DNA from: an uncultured Granulosicoccus sp.
GTDB taxonomy: Bacteria; Pseudomonadota; Gammaproteobacteria; Granulosicoccales; Granulosicoccaceae
Length of the DNA: 64,000 nucleotides
Reading direction: 5' to 3'
Assembly (NCBI GenBank): GCA_947495035.1
Contig: CANLXI010000002.1
Location: 1-64,000, forward strand
Part shown: positions 41,235 to 50,749 of the stretch, piece by piece
Layout of the letters: each line of letters opens with the position of its first letter
How positions within the stretch are numbered: position 1 is the first letter of the stretch
Notes under the pieces: generated by a model
Database searches by the model: none
What the model was told of the DNA's origin: nothing
Seen by the model: the letters and a program-made list of their open reading frames with translations, nothing else
Program-made: the position numbers and the translations under genes

Positions 41235-41528
41235 TCAGTCCTCGTCAGGCCGATACTTCTGCTGTTCTGTCTGAGCAATGGAATGCAGGATCTGTTCGAT
41301 ATCCCGCGGCATCTGCACGTGGAAACCGCGCGACTCCAGGTTGTCCAGAACCACGCGCGCATCTTCCTGACCCAGCTTGCGGTCGGGGTGCAAGTCCAGT
41401 GTCATGGAGAATTCGGGAGTGCCCAGTTGTTTGAGTACGGGCTCCGGTAGTGTCTCGAGTCCATCTTCTTTGGCGAGATACACGTACAATCCTTCCTTGA
41501 TCGAGCTGCGATAGATGTAGCACTGCAT
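41235..41528 (-). CDS. YcgL-family protein
   Basis: This 97-residue protein matches the YcgL (PF05166-type) family by its start MQCYIYRSSIKEGLYVYL, the FSMTLDLHPDRKLGQEDA block and its size. The family has a compact alpha/beta fold of uncertain role; an RNA-linked role has been proposed for related proteins. It is divergent from hslR with an 18-bp gap between start codons, so the two promoters must overlap the opposite genes or be shared. Confidence 0.85.
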   Translation of the reverse strand: MQCYIYRSSIKEGLYVYLAKEDGLETLPEPVLKQLGTPEFSMTLDLHPDRKLGQEDARVVLDNLESRGFHVQMPRDIEQILHSIAQTEQQKYRPDED

Positions 41529-41546
41529 GGGATTAGCCTTTGTTCA

Positions 41547-41987
41547 ATGGTAGATCGGGTACGAATAGATAAGTGGTTATGGGCTGCGCGCTTTTTCAAG
41601 ACGCGTAGTCTGGCCAGTGAGGCAATTTCCCGCAATCGCATCCGCATCGGTGGTCAGCGCATCAAGGCGTCCCGGCAGGTGCAGATTGGCGACGTGATCC
41701 AGATCGAGAAGATACCCTACGAGTTTGTCGTGACGGTATTGGCATTGAATGATCAGCGGCGGCCAGCCGCCGAAGCGCAAGCCCTTTACGAAGAAACGGC
41801 TGAAAGCCAACAAGCCAGACGAGACCTCGGCGAACGCCTGAGGAGTGATCGAATGGCGCACGCAGGATTGGCCGGAGAAGGTCGGCCATCCAAGAAACAA
41901 CGGCGTCAGATAATTCGGTTCCAGAACCGGAATGATACATCCGAAGAAGACGCGGGTGGCGACGCAGATGGAGATTCGATTGCTTAA
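41547..41987 (+). CDS. hslR: S4-domain RNA-binding heat-shock protein Hsp15
   Basis: Hsp15 binds 50S subunits carrying stalled peptidyl-tRNA and helps recycle them. The 146-residue protein begins with an S4 domain, VRIDKWLWAARFFKTRSLAS (5-24) and GGQRIKASRQVQIGD, followed by a basic region SKKQRRQIIRFQ. The C-terminal tail is acidic. Its end overlaps the start of pcnB by 20 bp in another frame. Confidence 0.9.
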   Translation: MVDRVRIDKWLWAARFFKTRSLASEAISRNRIRIGGQRIKASRQVQIGDVIQIEKIPYEFVVTVLALNDQRRPAAEAQALYEETAESQQARRDLGERLRSDRMAHAGLAGEGRPSKKQRRQIIRFQNRNDTSEEDAGGDADGDSIA

Positions 41988-43602
41988 ACGACTGACCGGG
42001 CTATCACGCTCGGCACTGAACAAGACTCGGCAGATGCTCGGCGCATCCGAGCCCAGCCCCGATACACCGGCAGGCTCTTCGGCGGAAGGGCGTGACACCG
42101 CCGCGTCGAACACTGGCAAACCACCGCGAAAACGCAAGCGCAAGGCCGCAGGCAAACGGACCGGTGGACCGCTGATCGTGCCTGCTGGCGAACATTCCGT
42201 CACTCGCAAACAGATCGGTCGATCGGCGCTGAAGGTGCTGGACAAGCTGCACGAGGCTGGTCATTCGGCCTATCTGGTGGGTGGAGGGGTGCGTGACGCC
42301 CTGGTGGGTCTGAAACCCAAGGACTTCGATGTGGCTACCGATGCCAGTCCGGAGACGATTCGCGCCTTGTTCCGCAATTCGCGCATCATCGGTCGGCGAT
42401 TTCGGCTGGTGCATGTGGTCTATGGCCGGGAAATCATCGAGGTTGCAACCTTTCGTGCCGCTCACAACAAGGGGGAGGGTGGCGAGATCGGCAAGGCAGG
42501 GCGTATCGTGCGGGACAATGTCTTCGGGTCGATCGAGGAAGACGCCTATCGACGCGATTTCTCGGTCAACGCGCTGTACTACAACATTGCCGATGGCTCG
42601 GTGGTGGATTACGTTGGCGGTCTGGCGGATCTGAAGGCCGGGGTATTTCGGTTGATCGGCGACCCGGTAACGCGCTGTGAAGAGGATCCGGTGCGGGTTC
42701 TGCGGGCGGTACGACTGGCCGCCAAGCTGGAATTCTCCATTGACAAGACCACACTGGCAGCCATGCAGCAGGTCCGCAATGAGCTGAAATCAACGCCGCC
42801 GCCCCGCCTGTTCGAAGAAGTGCTGAAACTGTTCCAGGGCGGGTACGCACTGCGCAGCTTTCATGCGGTTCGCGAACAGGATCTGCTGCGCTACCTGTTC
42901 CCCTTGCTGGACAGACGGCTCAAGGATGGGGATGAAAAGCTGGTCAGCATGCTGGATGCCGCGCTGAGCAATACCGACCGCCGGGTAGCACAGGGCAAGC
43001 CGATCACCCCGGCCTATCTACTGGCTTTCATGCTGTGGCCGGATATCGAGGAACAGGCGCGCACTGACTGCAAGGCCGGCATGCCGGTCAACGATGCACT
43101 CATTGCCGCTTCCGATTCCGTCCTGTCCACCCAACTGCGTGTCATCTCCATCCCGCGTCGATTCTCGGGTCCGATGAAGGAAATCTGGCAGATGCAGCCG
43201 CGCCTGGAACGACTCAAGGGCGGGCGCGCCTTGCGCTTGATGGAAGATCGGCGCTTTCGTGCAGCCTATGATTTCCTGTGCCTGCGGGCCACCATCGACG
43301 ATCGCTTGCAGGCCAGCGCCAAATGGTGGACACGGGTGCAGACGCTGGATGAAGAGCAGCGTATCGAGGCCGCCGCCGGACGACCGGTCGTCAATGACAT
43401 CTGGCCTGACAAGCGTGGCAAGAGCGGTGCCGGTTCGGCAAATGATGCGGGTGACGATGATGATGAAGGGCCGGGTGAGTCGGGGCCACGCCGCGAGGCG
43501 CAGGCCTCTGCGGCCAAGCCGCCACGCAAGCGACGCCGGCGCAGACGCCGCAAGCCGCCAGCCGCGGACAAGGGCTCTTCAGGGCCGCCGGCGGCAGATT
43601 GA
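41968..43602 (+). CDS. pcnB: poly(A) polymerase I
   Basis: PcnB adds poly(A) tails that promote RNA decay. The 544-residue protein has a nucleotidyltransferase head with YLVGGGVRDALVGLKPKDFDVATD (shown by GGGVRD, then DFD, the metal-binding Asp pair, near 110-125) and RRFRLVHVV. RRDFSVNALYYN and RFIGDP-like RLIGDPVTRCEEDPVRVLRA follow, with an Arg-rich helical C-domain. About 60 extra N-terminal residues include a PRKRKRKAAGKR block, and the C-terminus ends in a run of Arg/Lys, both likely RNA-binding. The ATG at 41968 lies inside hslR. Confidence 0.93.
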   Translation: MEIRLLKRLTGLSRSALNKTRQMLGASEPSPDTPAGSSAEGRDTAASNTGKPPRKRKRKAAGKRTGGPLIVPAGEHSVTRKQIGRSALKVLDKLHEAGHSAYLVGGGVRDALVGLKPKDFDVATDASPETIRALFRNSRIIGRRFRLVHVVYGREIIEVATFRAAHNKGEGGEIGKAGRIVRDNVFGSIEEDAYRRDFSVNALYYNIADGSVVDYVGGLADLKAGVFRLIGDPVTRCEEDPVRVLRAVRLAAKLEFSIDKTTLAAMQQVRNELKSTPPPRLFEEVLKLFQGGYALRSFHAVREQDLLRYLFPLLDRRLKDGDEKLVSMLDAALSNTDRRVAQGKPITPAYLLAFMLWPDIEEQARTDCKAGMPVNDALIAASDSVLSTQLRVISIPRRFSGPMKEIWQMQPRLERLKGGRALRLMEDRRFRAAYDFLCLRATIDDRLQASAKWWTRVQTLDEEQRIEAAAGRPVVNDIWPDKRGKSGAGSANDAGDDDDEGPGESGPRREAQASAAKPPRKRRRRRRRKPPAADKGSSGPPAAD

Positions 43603-44138
43603 GCGTGACGCAGGACCACTCGTCGGAGCGAGTTCATGTGGCGCTGGGCAGTAATCTGGGGGATCGTGAGGGGCATTTGCGACGCGCCCTGCAGGATATT
43701 GCCAATCTGCCCGAGGTGTCGGAACTGGTCTGCTCATCCCTGTATGAAACGGCTCCCATGGGACCACAGGATCAGCCGGATTACCTGAACGCCGTCTGCC
43801 GCTTTGACCATACCGGCACGGTTCGTGGCCTGATGGGACGGTTGCAGGCCATCGAGCAGGAGCATGGCAGGCAGACAGGCGGCCGGCGCTGGGGTGAACG
43901 ACCACTGGATCTGGACATCCTCCTGTCTGGCGCGCAGCTCATCAGCGAACCGGATCTGGTGGTACCGCACCCGGGGCTGGTCGACCGATCCTTCGTGCTG
44001 TGGCCACTGGCTGAGCTGGACGAGAACCTGGTGGTGCCTGGCGAGCTGGGCCAGGGAAGAACGATCAGGCAATGGCAGCAACAGTGCCAGCGTCTGGGCA
44101 TTCAGCGTCTGCCCGGCGGGCCACTGATTACTCCCTGA
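43599..44138 (+). CDS. folK: 6-hydroxymethyl-7,8-dihydropterin pyrophosphokinase
   Basis: FolK transfers pyrophosphate from ATP to hydroxymethyl-dihydropterin in folate synthesis. The 179-residue protein has HVALGSNLGDREGHLRRAL, SSLYETAPMG, DYLNAVCRF and the signature RRWGERPLDLDILL, with the two metal Asp, followed by VPHPGLVDRSFVLWPLAEL. The first frame codon is a TTG overlapping the pcnB stop; GTG at 43605 is an alternative. pcnB-folK is a common order in gammaproteobacteria; panB and panC, which often follow, are not here. Confidence 0.95.
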   Translation: MSVTQDHSSERVHVALGSNLGDREGHLRRALQDIANLPEVSELVCSSLYETAPMGPQDQPDYLNAVCRFDHTGTVRGLMGRLQAIEQEHGRQTGGRRWGERPLDLDILLSGAQLISEPDLVVPHPGLVDRSFVLWPLAELDENLVVPGELGQGRTIRQWQQQCQRLGIQRLPGGPLITP

Positions 44139-44231
44139 ACGCAGCAGCCGGGTATTGCTGCAGGATCCGACAGGTGTCATCCAGCGTGTCAGGGTTGGCA
44201 GAAACGGTCTTCTGGCGCTACAATCCACTAT

Positions 44232-44873
44232 ATGAAATATCAGTATATCGCCATAGAAGGACCCATTGGCGTGGGCAAATCCACGCTTGCCCGGCAGCTG
44301 GCGCAGAAATTCAAGGCCAGTTTCCTGTCTGATGCCGGCGCTGACAACCCCTATCTCAAGCCTTTCTACAAGGATCCGAGAGGGCATGCCTTTCACGCCC
44401 AGGTGCACTTTCTGGTCTCCAGACTGGAGATTCTGCGCAATCCCGCCGTTCTCAAACCCTCACAGCCGATCGTTGCCGATTTCATGCTCGACAAGGACCC
44501 GCTGTTCGCCGAGCTGACCCTGGATCACACCGAGTGGTGGATGTACTCTCATCTGTACGACCAGCAGGTAGCCGGTGTACCCCGTCCGGATCTGGTCATC
44601 TACCTGCAGGCACCACTGGAACGACTGATCGAACGCATCGAGCGTCGCGGCATCAGTCACGAACAGCGCATCGACAGTCATTATCTGCAGCAGCTCAGCG
44701 CGCTTTACGAACGGTTCTTTCATGGCTATACGGAAACCCCGCTGCTGATCGTGAATACGGCCGAGATCAATCTGGCCGATGACCCTGCCGAGGTGGCACG
44801 CCTGGCGCGTCGGGTCGATGAAATCGACGGCGGGCGGCATTTCTTCAATCCCGAAGCGCTCAATCAGGCATGA
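44232..44873 (+). CDS. deoxynucleoside kinase
   Basis: This 213-residue P-loop kinase phosphorylates deoxynucleosides (deoxyguanosine, deoxyadenosine or deoxycytidine types). It shows GPIGVGKSTLARQL at 10-23, a FMLDKDPLFAELTL substrate loop, DLVIYLQAPLERLIERIERR with the lid Arg, and a final YTETPLLIVNTAEIN segment. The sequence type is typical of dNKs found next to folK in proteobacteria. Substrate preference cannot be assigned. It lies 93 bp after folK and is probably cotranscribed. Confidence 0.88.
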   Translation: MKYQYIAIEGPIGVGKSTLARQLAQKFKASFLSDAGADNPYLKPFYKDPRGHAFHAQVHFLVSRLEILRNPAVLKPSQPIVADFMLDKDPLFAELTLDHTEWWMYSHLYDQQVAGVPRPDLVIYLQAPLERLIERIERRGISHEQRIDSHYLQQLSALYERFFHGYTETPLLIVNTAEINLADDPAEVARLARRVDEIDGGRHFFNPEALNQA

Positions 44874-45050
44874 ACCGGAAGCCGGTACTGCTCGGGACGA
44901 TCAGGGCCCGCAAACAGCCCGATTGACCGCAAATTGTCGGGAATCAGGTCTGAATTCCACCCCTTTGCCCCGTTCTCGAGTCGCCCGTCCGTTCTCAAGT
45001 GGCGGCAACCCGAGTATGCTCCCGCTATCGTTTCGTCTTGTGCCGGTTTG

Positions 45051-45090
45051 CACTTGTTTGCGCATTAGGCGAAAATTCGCATTATCGAAA
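45051..45090 (+). promoter_or_regulatory. candidate promoter and operator of the two-component system
   Basis: A -35-like TTGCGC and -10-like CATTAT lie 16 bp apart in this stretch. Between them the inverted repeat GCGAA-AA-TTCGC (45069-45080) could be an operator, possibly for autoregulation. The rest of the 231-bp gap after the kinase gene shows no gene. Confidence 0.35.
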
Positions 45091-45104
45091 GGTCGAGAAT
45101 CGTC

Positions 45105-45812
45105 ATGAGTGACAGGCAGAACTTGAGGATTGCCCTCCTGGAGGACAACCTCGAGCAGGCCGCCCGTGTCAGCGGGTGGATAGAAAGCAAGGGATATTAT
45201 TGCGGCGTGTTCAATACCGCAGAAGAGTTCCAGCGCGCGTTCCGAAAGTCCACCTACGACGTGGTCGTGCTCGACTGGACATTGCAGACCGGCAGTTCCG
45301 GGCTTGAAGTGCTGCACTGGATCCGCAAGACCCTCACCAGTGATATTCCGGTCATCTTTGCCACCGCCAGGCAGGCCGAGGAAGACATCGTGACGGCGTT
45401 GCGTGCCGGTGCCGACGATTATCTGGCCAAGCCGGTGCGTCAGCACGAGCTGCTGGCACGGCTGTATGCGCTGGCGCGGCGTGCCCAGCCAGAGGTGGAG
45501 ATTCTGGAGTGCCCACCCTATGTGTTCGATACCGCCAATCGCCAGGTGCGCCTCAACGATGAGGTGATCAAGCTGACGGAAAAGGAGTACGAACTGGCCC
45601 TGTTCATGTTTCGCAACCGAGGACGTGTCCTGTCGCGTCAGCATCTGCTGACGTCAGTCTGGGGTACCTCGGCCGAACTCAACACGCGTACCGTCGATAC
45701 GCACGCCAGCCGCCTGCGCAAGAAACTGAAGCTGCTGGCGTCGGAACGCTGGAAGCTGACCTCCATCTATCAGCATGGCTACCGTCTCGAGGAGCACACC
45801 GGCAGCACCTGA
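45105..45812 (+). CDS. OmpR-family response regulator
   Basis: This 235-residue regulator has a receiver domain (about 6-120) with the acidic pair Glu14-Asp15 in LLEDN, phospho-acceptor Asp57 in VVLDWTLQ, Thr in FATARQAEED and Lys in DDYLAKPV. The winged-helix DNA-binding domain follows at about 140-232 (LTEKEYELALFMFRNRGRVL, NTRTVDTHASRLRKKL). It is followed 31 bp later by the CHASE2 histidine kinase, so the two form a cognate pair. Target genes are unknown. Confidence 0.95.
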   Translation: MSDRQNLRIALLEDNLEQAARVSGWIESKGYYCGVFNTAEEFQRAFRKSTYDVVVLDWTLQTGSSGLEVLHWIRKTLTSDIPVIFATARQAEEDIVTALRAGADDYLAKPVRQHELLARLYALARRAQPEVEILECPPYVFDTANRQVRLNDEVIKLTEKEYELALFMFRNRGRVLSRQHLLTSVWGTSAELNTRTVDTHASRLRKKLKLLASERWKLTSIYQHGYRLEEHTGST

Positions 45813-45843
45813 TTGCGCTGATCCCGATCATGCGGACTGACAC

Positions 45844-48420
45844 ATGAAGGGCGTCGCCCTGGCAAGGCAGCGCCGCATTACGGTCAGGGGCCTGTTGCTG
45901 TTTCTGTGTACCCTGCTGGCCTCGGTATGGCTGCTGCAGTGGAGTGACGCCACTCGCAAGGTGGATCGTCTGCTGCATGACGCCTGGGTGCGTGCCCATC
46001 AGCGAGTGGTACCGGAAGATGTCATCATCGCGGGGATCGACCCTCGCAGTCTGTCAGAGTTGGGTCGCTGGCCATGGCCACGCGAGCTGCAGGCCCAGCT
46101 GCTTGAGCAGCTGCAGGGAGCCAGGGCGGTTGTGCTCGATCTGCTGTATGTGGAACGATCGGTCGATTCGGCCGATGACCGCCGGCTGGTCGATGCGATC
46201 GGGAATCTGCCCGTGCCGATCCTGCCGGTATTGACCGAAGGTGGCCGGGGTTCGGCGGCCATCGAGTCCCTGCCGATATCCTCGATCACACGTCACGTGG
46301 ATCATCTGGGGCATATCTTTCTACCGATCGATGATGACGGCATCGTGCGGCGTATGTATCTGAAATCCGGATTCATCCAGCCGCACTGGCCGGCCCTGTC
46401 TCTGGCTGCGCTGGAGGCGGTCGAGGGGCAGCTGCCCGAGCCACTGCCCGGGCGTCGCATCCATCGGGACAAGACGCAGGGGCTGTGGGTCGAGGATCAC
46501 GAAGTCCTGATACCCTTCTACGGGCCCAATGGAGCCTTCAAGCGGCTTTCGGCGGTGGACATCATCAACGGTGAGGTGTCCGCGGATCGACTGCAGGGCA
46601 AGATCGTGTTCGTCGGTCTGACCACCACCGGTCTGGGCGATGTGGTGCCGACCCCGGTCTCGGCGCTCGATCAGCCGGTCCCCGGCGTTGAAATCCATGC
46701 CAATGTGTTCTCGGCACTGCGCGACCAGAGTCTGGTCATCAGCATCGGCTCGTACGCCAACATTCTGGTGGCCGTGATACTGATGCCCCTGATGCTGCTG
46801 CTGTACTCGCGGGCGCCACCGCGCTGGGTGCTGGTGTCCGCCATTGTCGGTGCCTGTGTGCCGGTCATCTGCAGTTTCGTGCTGTACCGATACTTCCGGC
46901 TCTGGTATGCGCCGTTGCCGGCCGCCTTGCCGCTGTTGGGCAGCTACCTGCTGTGGAGCTGGCATCGCCTGGACTATGTCAATCGCTACCTGGAGCGGGA
47001 ACAGTCCAAGCTGGAACCGCACATGCCGCAACGGGATGCGCAGAGCAATGAACTGCTGGCTGCCTTCTTTCGGGCGGCACAGCGACATCTGCCGATACAG
47101 GGCTGGCGCTTCAGCTCGGGTGGCGAGCTCTTCAGCGGTGGCGAAGGATTGCCGGTGCAGCGTGTCACCGGCGGTGAGACCAACTGGCGACTGCGGCGCG
47201 GCGTGCATGCGCGGCAGTACCCGGGCAAGGTGCCACTGCATATCGAAATCGTGTTCAGCAACACGGACTACAGCCGTGCCATTACCCAGTATGTGAACAA
47301 TCTGGCGCGTGTGCGTTCCCGCGGTGAGGCAGGCAAACTCAGCGGCTCGATCGAGAAATTGCAGACCAATACCCTGAAGCTCAGTGAGCAGCTGGAGTGG
47401 CTGCGCAACGTCAAGGTCTTTTCCGACACCATACTCGATGGCAGCCCGATGGGGTTTGCGGTGTGGAATGCCGCGGGCGAATGCATTCGCGCCAACCCCC
47501 TGCTGTATCGCATGGTGCCGAGTTTTGGCGAACGCGGCGAATTCATCGACTTTCTCGATTGCATCGGCCGCAAGCTGCAGAGCGCCGATGGTCGCAGTCA
47601 TTTCGATCAGCTGGTGCTGGAGAGTCAATCCTGGCAGGTGATCTACAGCGTCGGGGAGCGCGAGCTGGTGGTCAACTTCAGTGCGGTCGGAGAACGTCTG
47701 GCCGATCGCTTGATCTGCGCCAGCGTGCTGGACGTCACCGATATCCGTACCGCTGAACGGGCGCGTGCAGAGATGGTGGATTACCTGTCACATGATCTTC
47801 GATCCCCGCTGATCTCGGCCCTGTATCTGCTGGAACAGAACGGGGATCCGCGGGTCGAGCAGAATATCAAGACGTCTCTGTCGATGATGGATGACCTGCT
47901 GCACGTAGCGCGAGCCGACAGTCTGTCCGAGGTGAAGTTCACCGCGGTGTACATGAATGGGGTTCTGGACAATTCACTCGACCAGATGCAGCCTCAGGCC
48001 CTGAGCAAGCAGATCGAACTGGATGCCGATTCGGAAGATGACGATCTGTGGGTGAATGGTGATGCGGCCTCGCTGGAGCGGGCAATCTGCAACATTCTGA
48101 GCAATGCCATCAAGTACTCCCCCGAAGGTACGATCATCACCGTTCGTCTGCTTCGCCGGGAAGATCGGGCAGTGCTGACGATCGATGACCAGGGCGTGGG
48201 CATCGACCCGGCAATGCTGGGGCAGCTGTTTACCCGCTTCAGGCGTGATGCGAAGACCGCAGGCCAGTTCAAGGGAATCGGCCTGGGACTGGCGCTGGTG
48301 GCGCGGGTCGTGTCACTGCACGGCGGCAAGGTGGCGGCCAGCAACCTGCCGCAAGGCACACGCATCACTCTCGAGTTGCCGCTGGAAGAGGAAGAGCCGG
48401 ACAGCGGCAACGAGGCTTAG
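45844..48420 (+). CDS. CHASE2-domain sensor histidine kinase
   Basis: This 858-residue membrane sensor has an N-terminal helix (15-33) and a large periplasmic CHASE2 domain (about 40-300, with VIIAGIDPRSLSELGRWPWP). A bundle of three C-terminal membrane helices (about 300-380) follows, with a coiled linker and a PAS-like region near 530-640. The kinase core has phospho-acceptor His650 in YLSHDLRSPL, an N box NILSNAIKYSPEG, G1 DDQGVGIDP and G2 GIGLGLALV. CHASE2 domains sense unknown extracellular signals. It is coupled to the upstream OmpR-type regulator. Confidence 0.93.
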   Translation: MKGVALARQRRITVRGLLLFLCTLLASVWLLQWSDATRKVDRLLHDAWVRAHQRVVPEDVIIAGIDPRSLSELGRWPWPRELQAQLLEQLQGARAVVLDLLYVERSVDSADDRRLVDAIGNLPVPILPVLTEGGRGSAAIESLPISSITRHVDHLGHIFLPIDDDGIVRRMYLKSGFIQPHWPALSLAALEAVEGQLPEPLPGRRIHRDKTQGLWVEDHEVLIPFYGPNGAFKRLSAVDIINGEVSADRLQGKIVFVGLTTTGLGDVVPTPVSALDQPVPGVEIHANVFSALRDQSLVISIGSYANILVAVILMPLMLLLYSRAPPRWVLVSAIVGACVPVICSFVLYRYFRLWYAPLPAALPLLGSYLLWSWHRLDYVNRYLEREQSKLEPHMPQRDAQSNELLAAFFRAAQRHLPIQGWRFSSGGELFSGGEGLPVQRVTGGETNWRLRRGVHARQYPGKVPLHIEIVFSNTDYSRAITQYVNNLARVRSRGEAGKLSGSIEKLQTNTLKLSEQLEWLRNVKVFSDTILDGSPMGFAVWNAAGECIRANPLLYRMVPSFGERGEFIDFLDCIGRKLQSADGRSHFDQLVLESQSWQVIYSVGERELVVNFSAVGERLADRLICASVLDVTDIRTAERARAEMVDYLSHDLRSPLISALYLLEQNGDPRVEQNIKTSLSMMDDLLHVARADSLSEVKFTAVYMNGVLDNSLDQMQPQALSKQIELDADSEDDDLWVNGDAASLERAICNILSNAIKYSPEGTIITVRLLRREDRAVLTIDDQGVGIDPAMLGQLFTRFRRDAKTAGQFKGIGLGLALVARVVSLHGGKVAASNLPQGTRITLELPLEEEEPDSGNEA

Positions 48421-48442
48421 TCCGGCAGGGTGAAAGCGCCGT

Positions 48443-49168
48443 TCAGTCTGCGCCTGCCGCCTGGTGCGTTGTCACATCGCCATTGTCGTGACCTACCAGC
48501 AGCAGATCCGCTCCTCTGGCGGCAAACAGACCATTGGTGACGACGCCCGGAATCGCATTGATGGCGGCCTCCAGAGCAACCGGGTCGGTGATCGAGAAGC
48601 CGTGGCAGTCGAGGATGATGTTGCCATTGTCGGTCGCTGCGCCTTCACGGTACTCGGGGTCGGCACCCAGGCGCACGATCTCGCGGGCCACGAAACTGCG
48701 GGCCATGGGAATGACTTCCACCGGCAGCGGGAACTCGCCAAGCACCTCGACCTGCTTGCTCTGATCGACGATGCAGATGAATTCGCGGCTGGCAGAGGCA
48801 ATGATCTTTTCCCGGGTAAGGGCGCCACCACCGCCCTTGATCAGGCGCAATTGCGGATCGGATTCGTCCGCGCCATCGATGTAGAGCTCCAGCTGACCGG
48901 CCAGATTCAGATCGAGTACGTCGATGCCGTGAGACGTGAGTCGTTCCGCGGTCGCGACAGAGCTGGCGACTGCGCCCTTGATGCGGGTGCCCGCGGCAGC
49001 CAGCGCATCGATGAAGACGTTGACGGTGGAGCCGGTACCGACGCCCAGCAGGCTGTCGTTCTGGACGTGGTCGAGTGCGGCCATGGCCGCTGCCTGTTTT
49101 CCGGGATGCACGATGGATTGTCGAACCTGAGGTATAAGTGTATGGAATGGGGCGGTTTGCTGGTTCAT
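48443..49168 (-). CDS. rpiA: ribose-5-phosphate isomerase A
   Basis: RpiA interconverts ribose-5-phosphate and ribulose-5-phosphate. The 241-residue protein has [16 protein letters not shown] (about 42-57), the catalytic DGADESD block, [16 protein letters not shown], and NGNIILDC near the end. I take the ATG at 49168 (MNQQTAPF) and discard an earlier in-frame codon that would extend into the ilvA control region. It is divergent from ilvA with 60 bp between the starts, a common gammaproteobacterial arrangement. Confidence 0.95.
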   Translation of the reverse strand: MNQQTAPFHTLIPQVRQSIVHPGKQAAAMAALDHVQNDSLLGVGTGSTVNVFIDALAAAGTRIKGAVASSVATAERLTSHGIDVLDLNLAGQLELYIDGADESDPQLRLIKGGGGALTREKIIASASREFICIVDQSKQVEVLGEFPLPVEVIPMARSFVAREIVRLGADPEYREGAATDNGNIILDCHGFSITDPVALEAAINAIPGVVTNGLFAARGADLLLVGHDNGDVTTHQAAGAD

Positions 49169-49228
49169 CGATGGGAAACCGAGTACATTGGCGGATTCCA
49201 TACGACACCAGCCGGGCACAGGCGATTG

Positions 49229-50749
49229 ATGAGCCAGTTACAAGCCGAGTATATCAAACGCATTCTCTCTGCCCGTGTCTATGATGTGTCCATCGAATCC
49301 CGTCTGCATGCCGCACCATTGCTGTCGCGCCGCTTGAGCAATACGGTATTGCTCAAGCGTGAGGATGAGCAGCAGGTCTTCTCGTTCAAGTGTCGGGGGG
49401 CATTCAATCGCATCTACAAGCTGTTGCAGGAGAATCCGGTGTCGGGCGTCGTTGCCGCCTCGGCCGGTAACCATGCGCAGGGTGTTGCCCTGGCTGCGCG
49501 TGAGCTCGGCATACAGGCGGTCATCGTCATGCCGCAGACCACACCGGGTATCAAGGTCGAAGCGGTGCGCGCCTTCGGTGCCGAGGCCATTCTGCACGGC
49601 GATGACTTTGATACAGCTCTGGCCCACGCCCTGGCGCTGGGTGAGGAGCGTGGCTTCCCGTTCATCCATCCCTTCGACGATCCCGATACCATCGCCGGTC
49701 AGGGAACGGTCGGGGTGGAGCTCTGCCGGCAGCATCCGGAGCCGATGGACGTGGTATTCGTACCTGTCGGCGGTGGTGGCCTGGCTGCCGGTATCAGTGT
49801 CTATCTGAAATACCTGCGACCCGAGGTGAGAATTGTCGGGGTGGAACCGATCGACGCTGCATCCATGCACGATTCACTCAAGGCCGATCAGCGGGTGGTT
49901 CTGCCTCAGGTCGGACTGTTTGCCGACGGGGTGGCCGTCAAGCAGGTCGGGGCGCATTGCTTCGAGGTCTGCCGCCAGTATCTGGATGAAGTCATACTGG
50001 TCAGCGTCGATGAGATGTCCGCGGCCATCAAGGACATCTTCAATGAAACCCGCACCTTGACGGAGCCCGCCGGTGCGCTGGCGGTGGCCGGCATGAAGCG
50101 CTATGTGAAGGAGCGCAAGGTGAGCGGCCAGACGCTGATCGCCGTGACCAGTGGTGCCAATATCAATTTTGACCGGCTGCGTCATGTGGCTGAACGGGTC
50201 GAAGTCGGTGAGAGCCGGGAAGCGCTACTGGCGGTAACCATTCCGGAGCGACCGGGCAGCTTCCTGGCATTCTGTCAGGCCCTGGGCAAGCGCGCCATTA
50301 CCGAATTCAACTACCGCTACGCGGACTCAGGCACGGCCCATGTGTTTGCCGGCGTGGAATTGCCCGGTGGTTCCGATGAGCGCGATGCCCTGGTGCAGGG
50401 CCTGACCGACAAGGGCTATCCGGTACTGGACATGTCGCATAACGATACCGCCAAGCTGCATCTGCGACACATGATCGGAGGTCCTGCCAGAGTTCCGTCG
50501 GAACGACTGTACCGCTTTGCCTTTCCCGAACGACCCGGTGCGCTGCTCAGGTTCCTGTCTGCCATGGGGCAGAGCTGGAACATCACCCTGTTTCATTATC
50601 GCAATCACGGCGCTGCCTATGGACGGGTGCTGGTTGGCATGTCGGTACCCGAGGGCGATGAGGCCAAGCTGGACGAGTTCATTGCAAAGCTGGGTTTCAC
50701 CGGTCACGAGGAAACCGATAACGAAGCCTATTCGCTGTTTCTGCGGTAG
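49229..50749 (+). CDS. ilvA: threonine ammonia-lyase, biosynthetic
   Basis: IlvA converts threonine to 2-oxobutanoate, the first step to isoleucine, and is inhibited by isoleucine. The 506-residue protein has the PLP lysine Lys54 in [22 protein letters not shown], the phosphate-binding GGGGLAAG, and two ACT-like regulatory domains at about 330-410 and 425-506 ([26 protein letters not shown]). The two-ACT length is that of the allosteric enzyme. The ATG at 49229 matches the family N-terminus. Its last 22 bp overlap the convergent ygfA gene. Confidence 0.96.
   Translation: MSQLQAEYIKRILSARVYDVSIESRLHAAPLLSRRLSNTVLLKREDEQQVFSFKCRGAFNRIYKLLQENPVSGVVAASAGNHAQGVALAARELGIQAVIVMPQTTPGIKVEAVRAFGAEAILHGDDFDTALAHALALGEERGFPFIHPFDDPDTIAGQGTVGVELCRQHPEPMDVVFVPVGGGGLAAGISVYLKYLRPEVRIVGVEPIDAASMHDSLKADQRVVLPQVGLFADGVAVKQVGAHCFEVCRQYLDEVILVSVDEMSAAIKDIFNETRTLTEPAGALAVAGMKRYVKERKVSGQTLIAVTSGANINFDRLRHVAERVEVGESREALLAVTIPERPGSFLAFCQALGKRAITEFNYRYADSGTAHVFAGVELPGGSDERDALVQGLTDKGYPVLDMSHNDTAKLHLRHMIGGPARVPSERLYRFAFPERPGALLRFLSAMGQSWNITLFHYRNHGAAYGRVLVGMSVPEGDEAKLDEFIAKLGFTGHEETDNEAYSLFLR

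Noticed and set aside
41159..41434. A 91-codon plus-strand frame after the TTCAC repeats
   Set aside because: It is mostly antisense to ycgL, which has clear family motifs, and its own sequence shows no motif.
48464..49228. Upstream in-frame extension of ilvA through the rpiA gene
   Set aside because: It is antisense to rpiA. The IlvA family N-terminus begins at the ATG at 49228-49231, so the extension is chance open frame.
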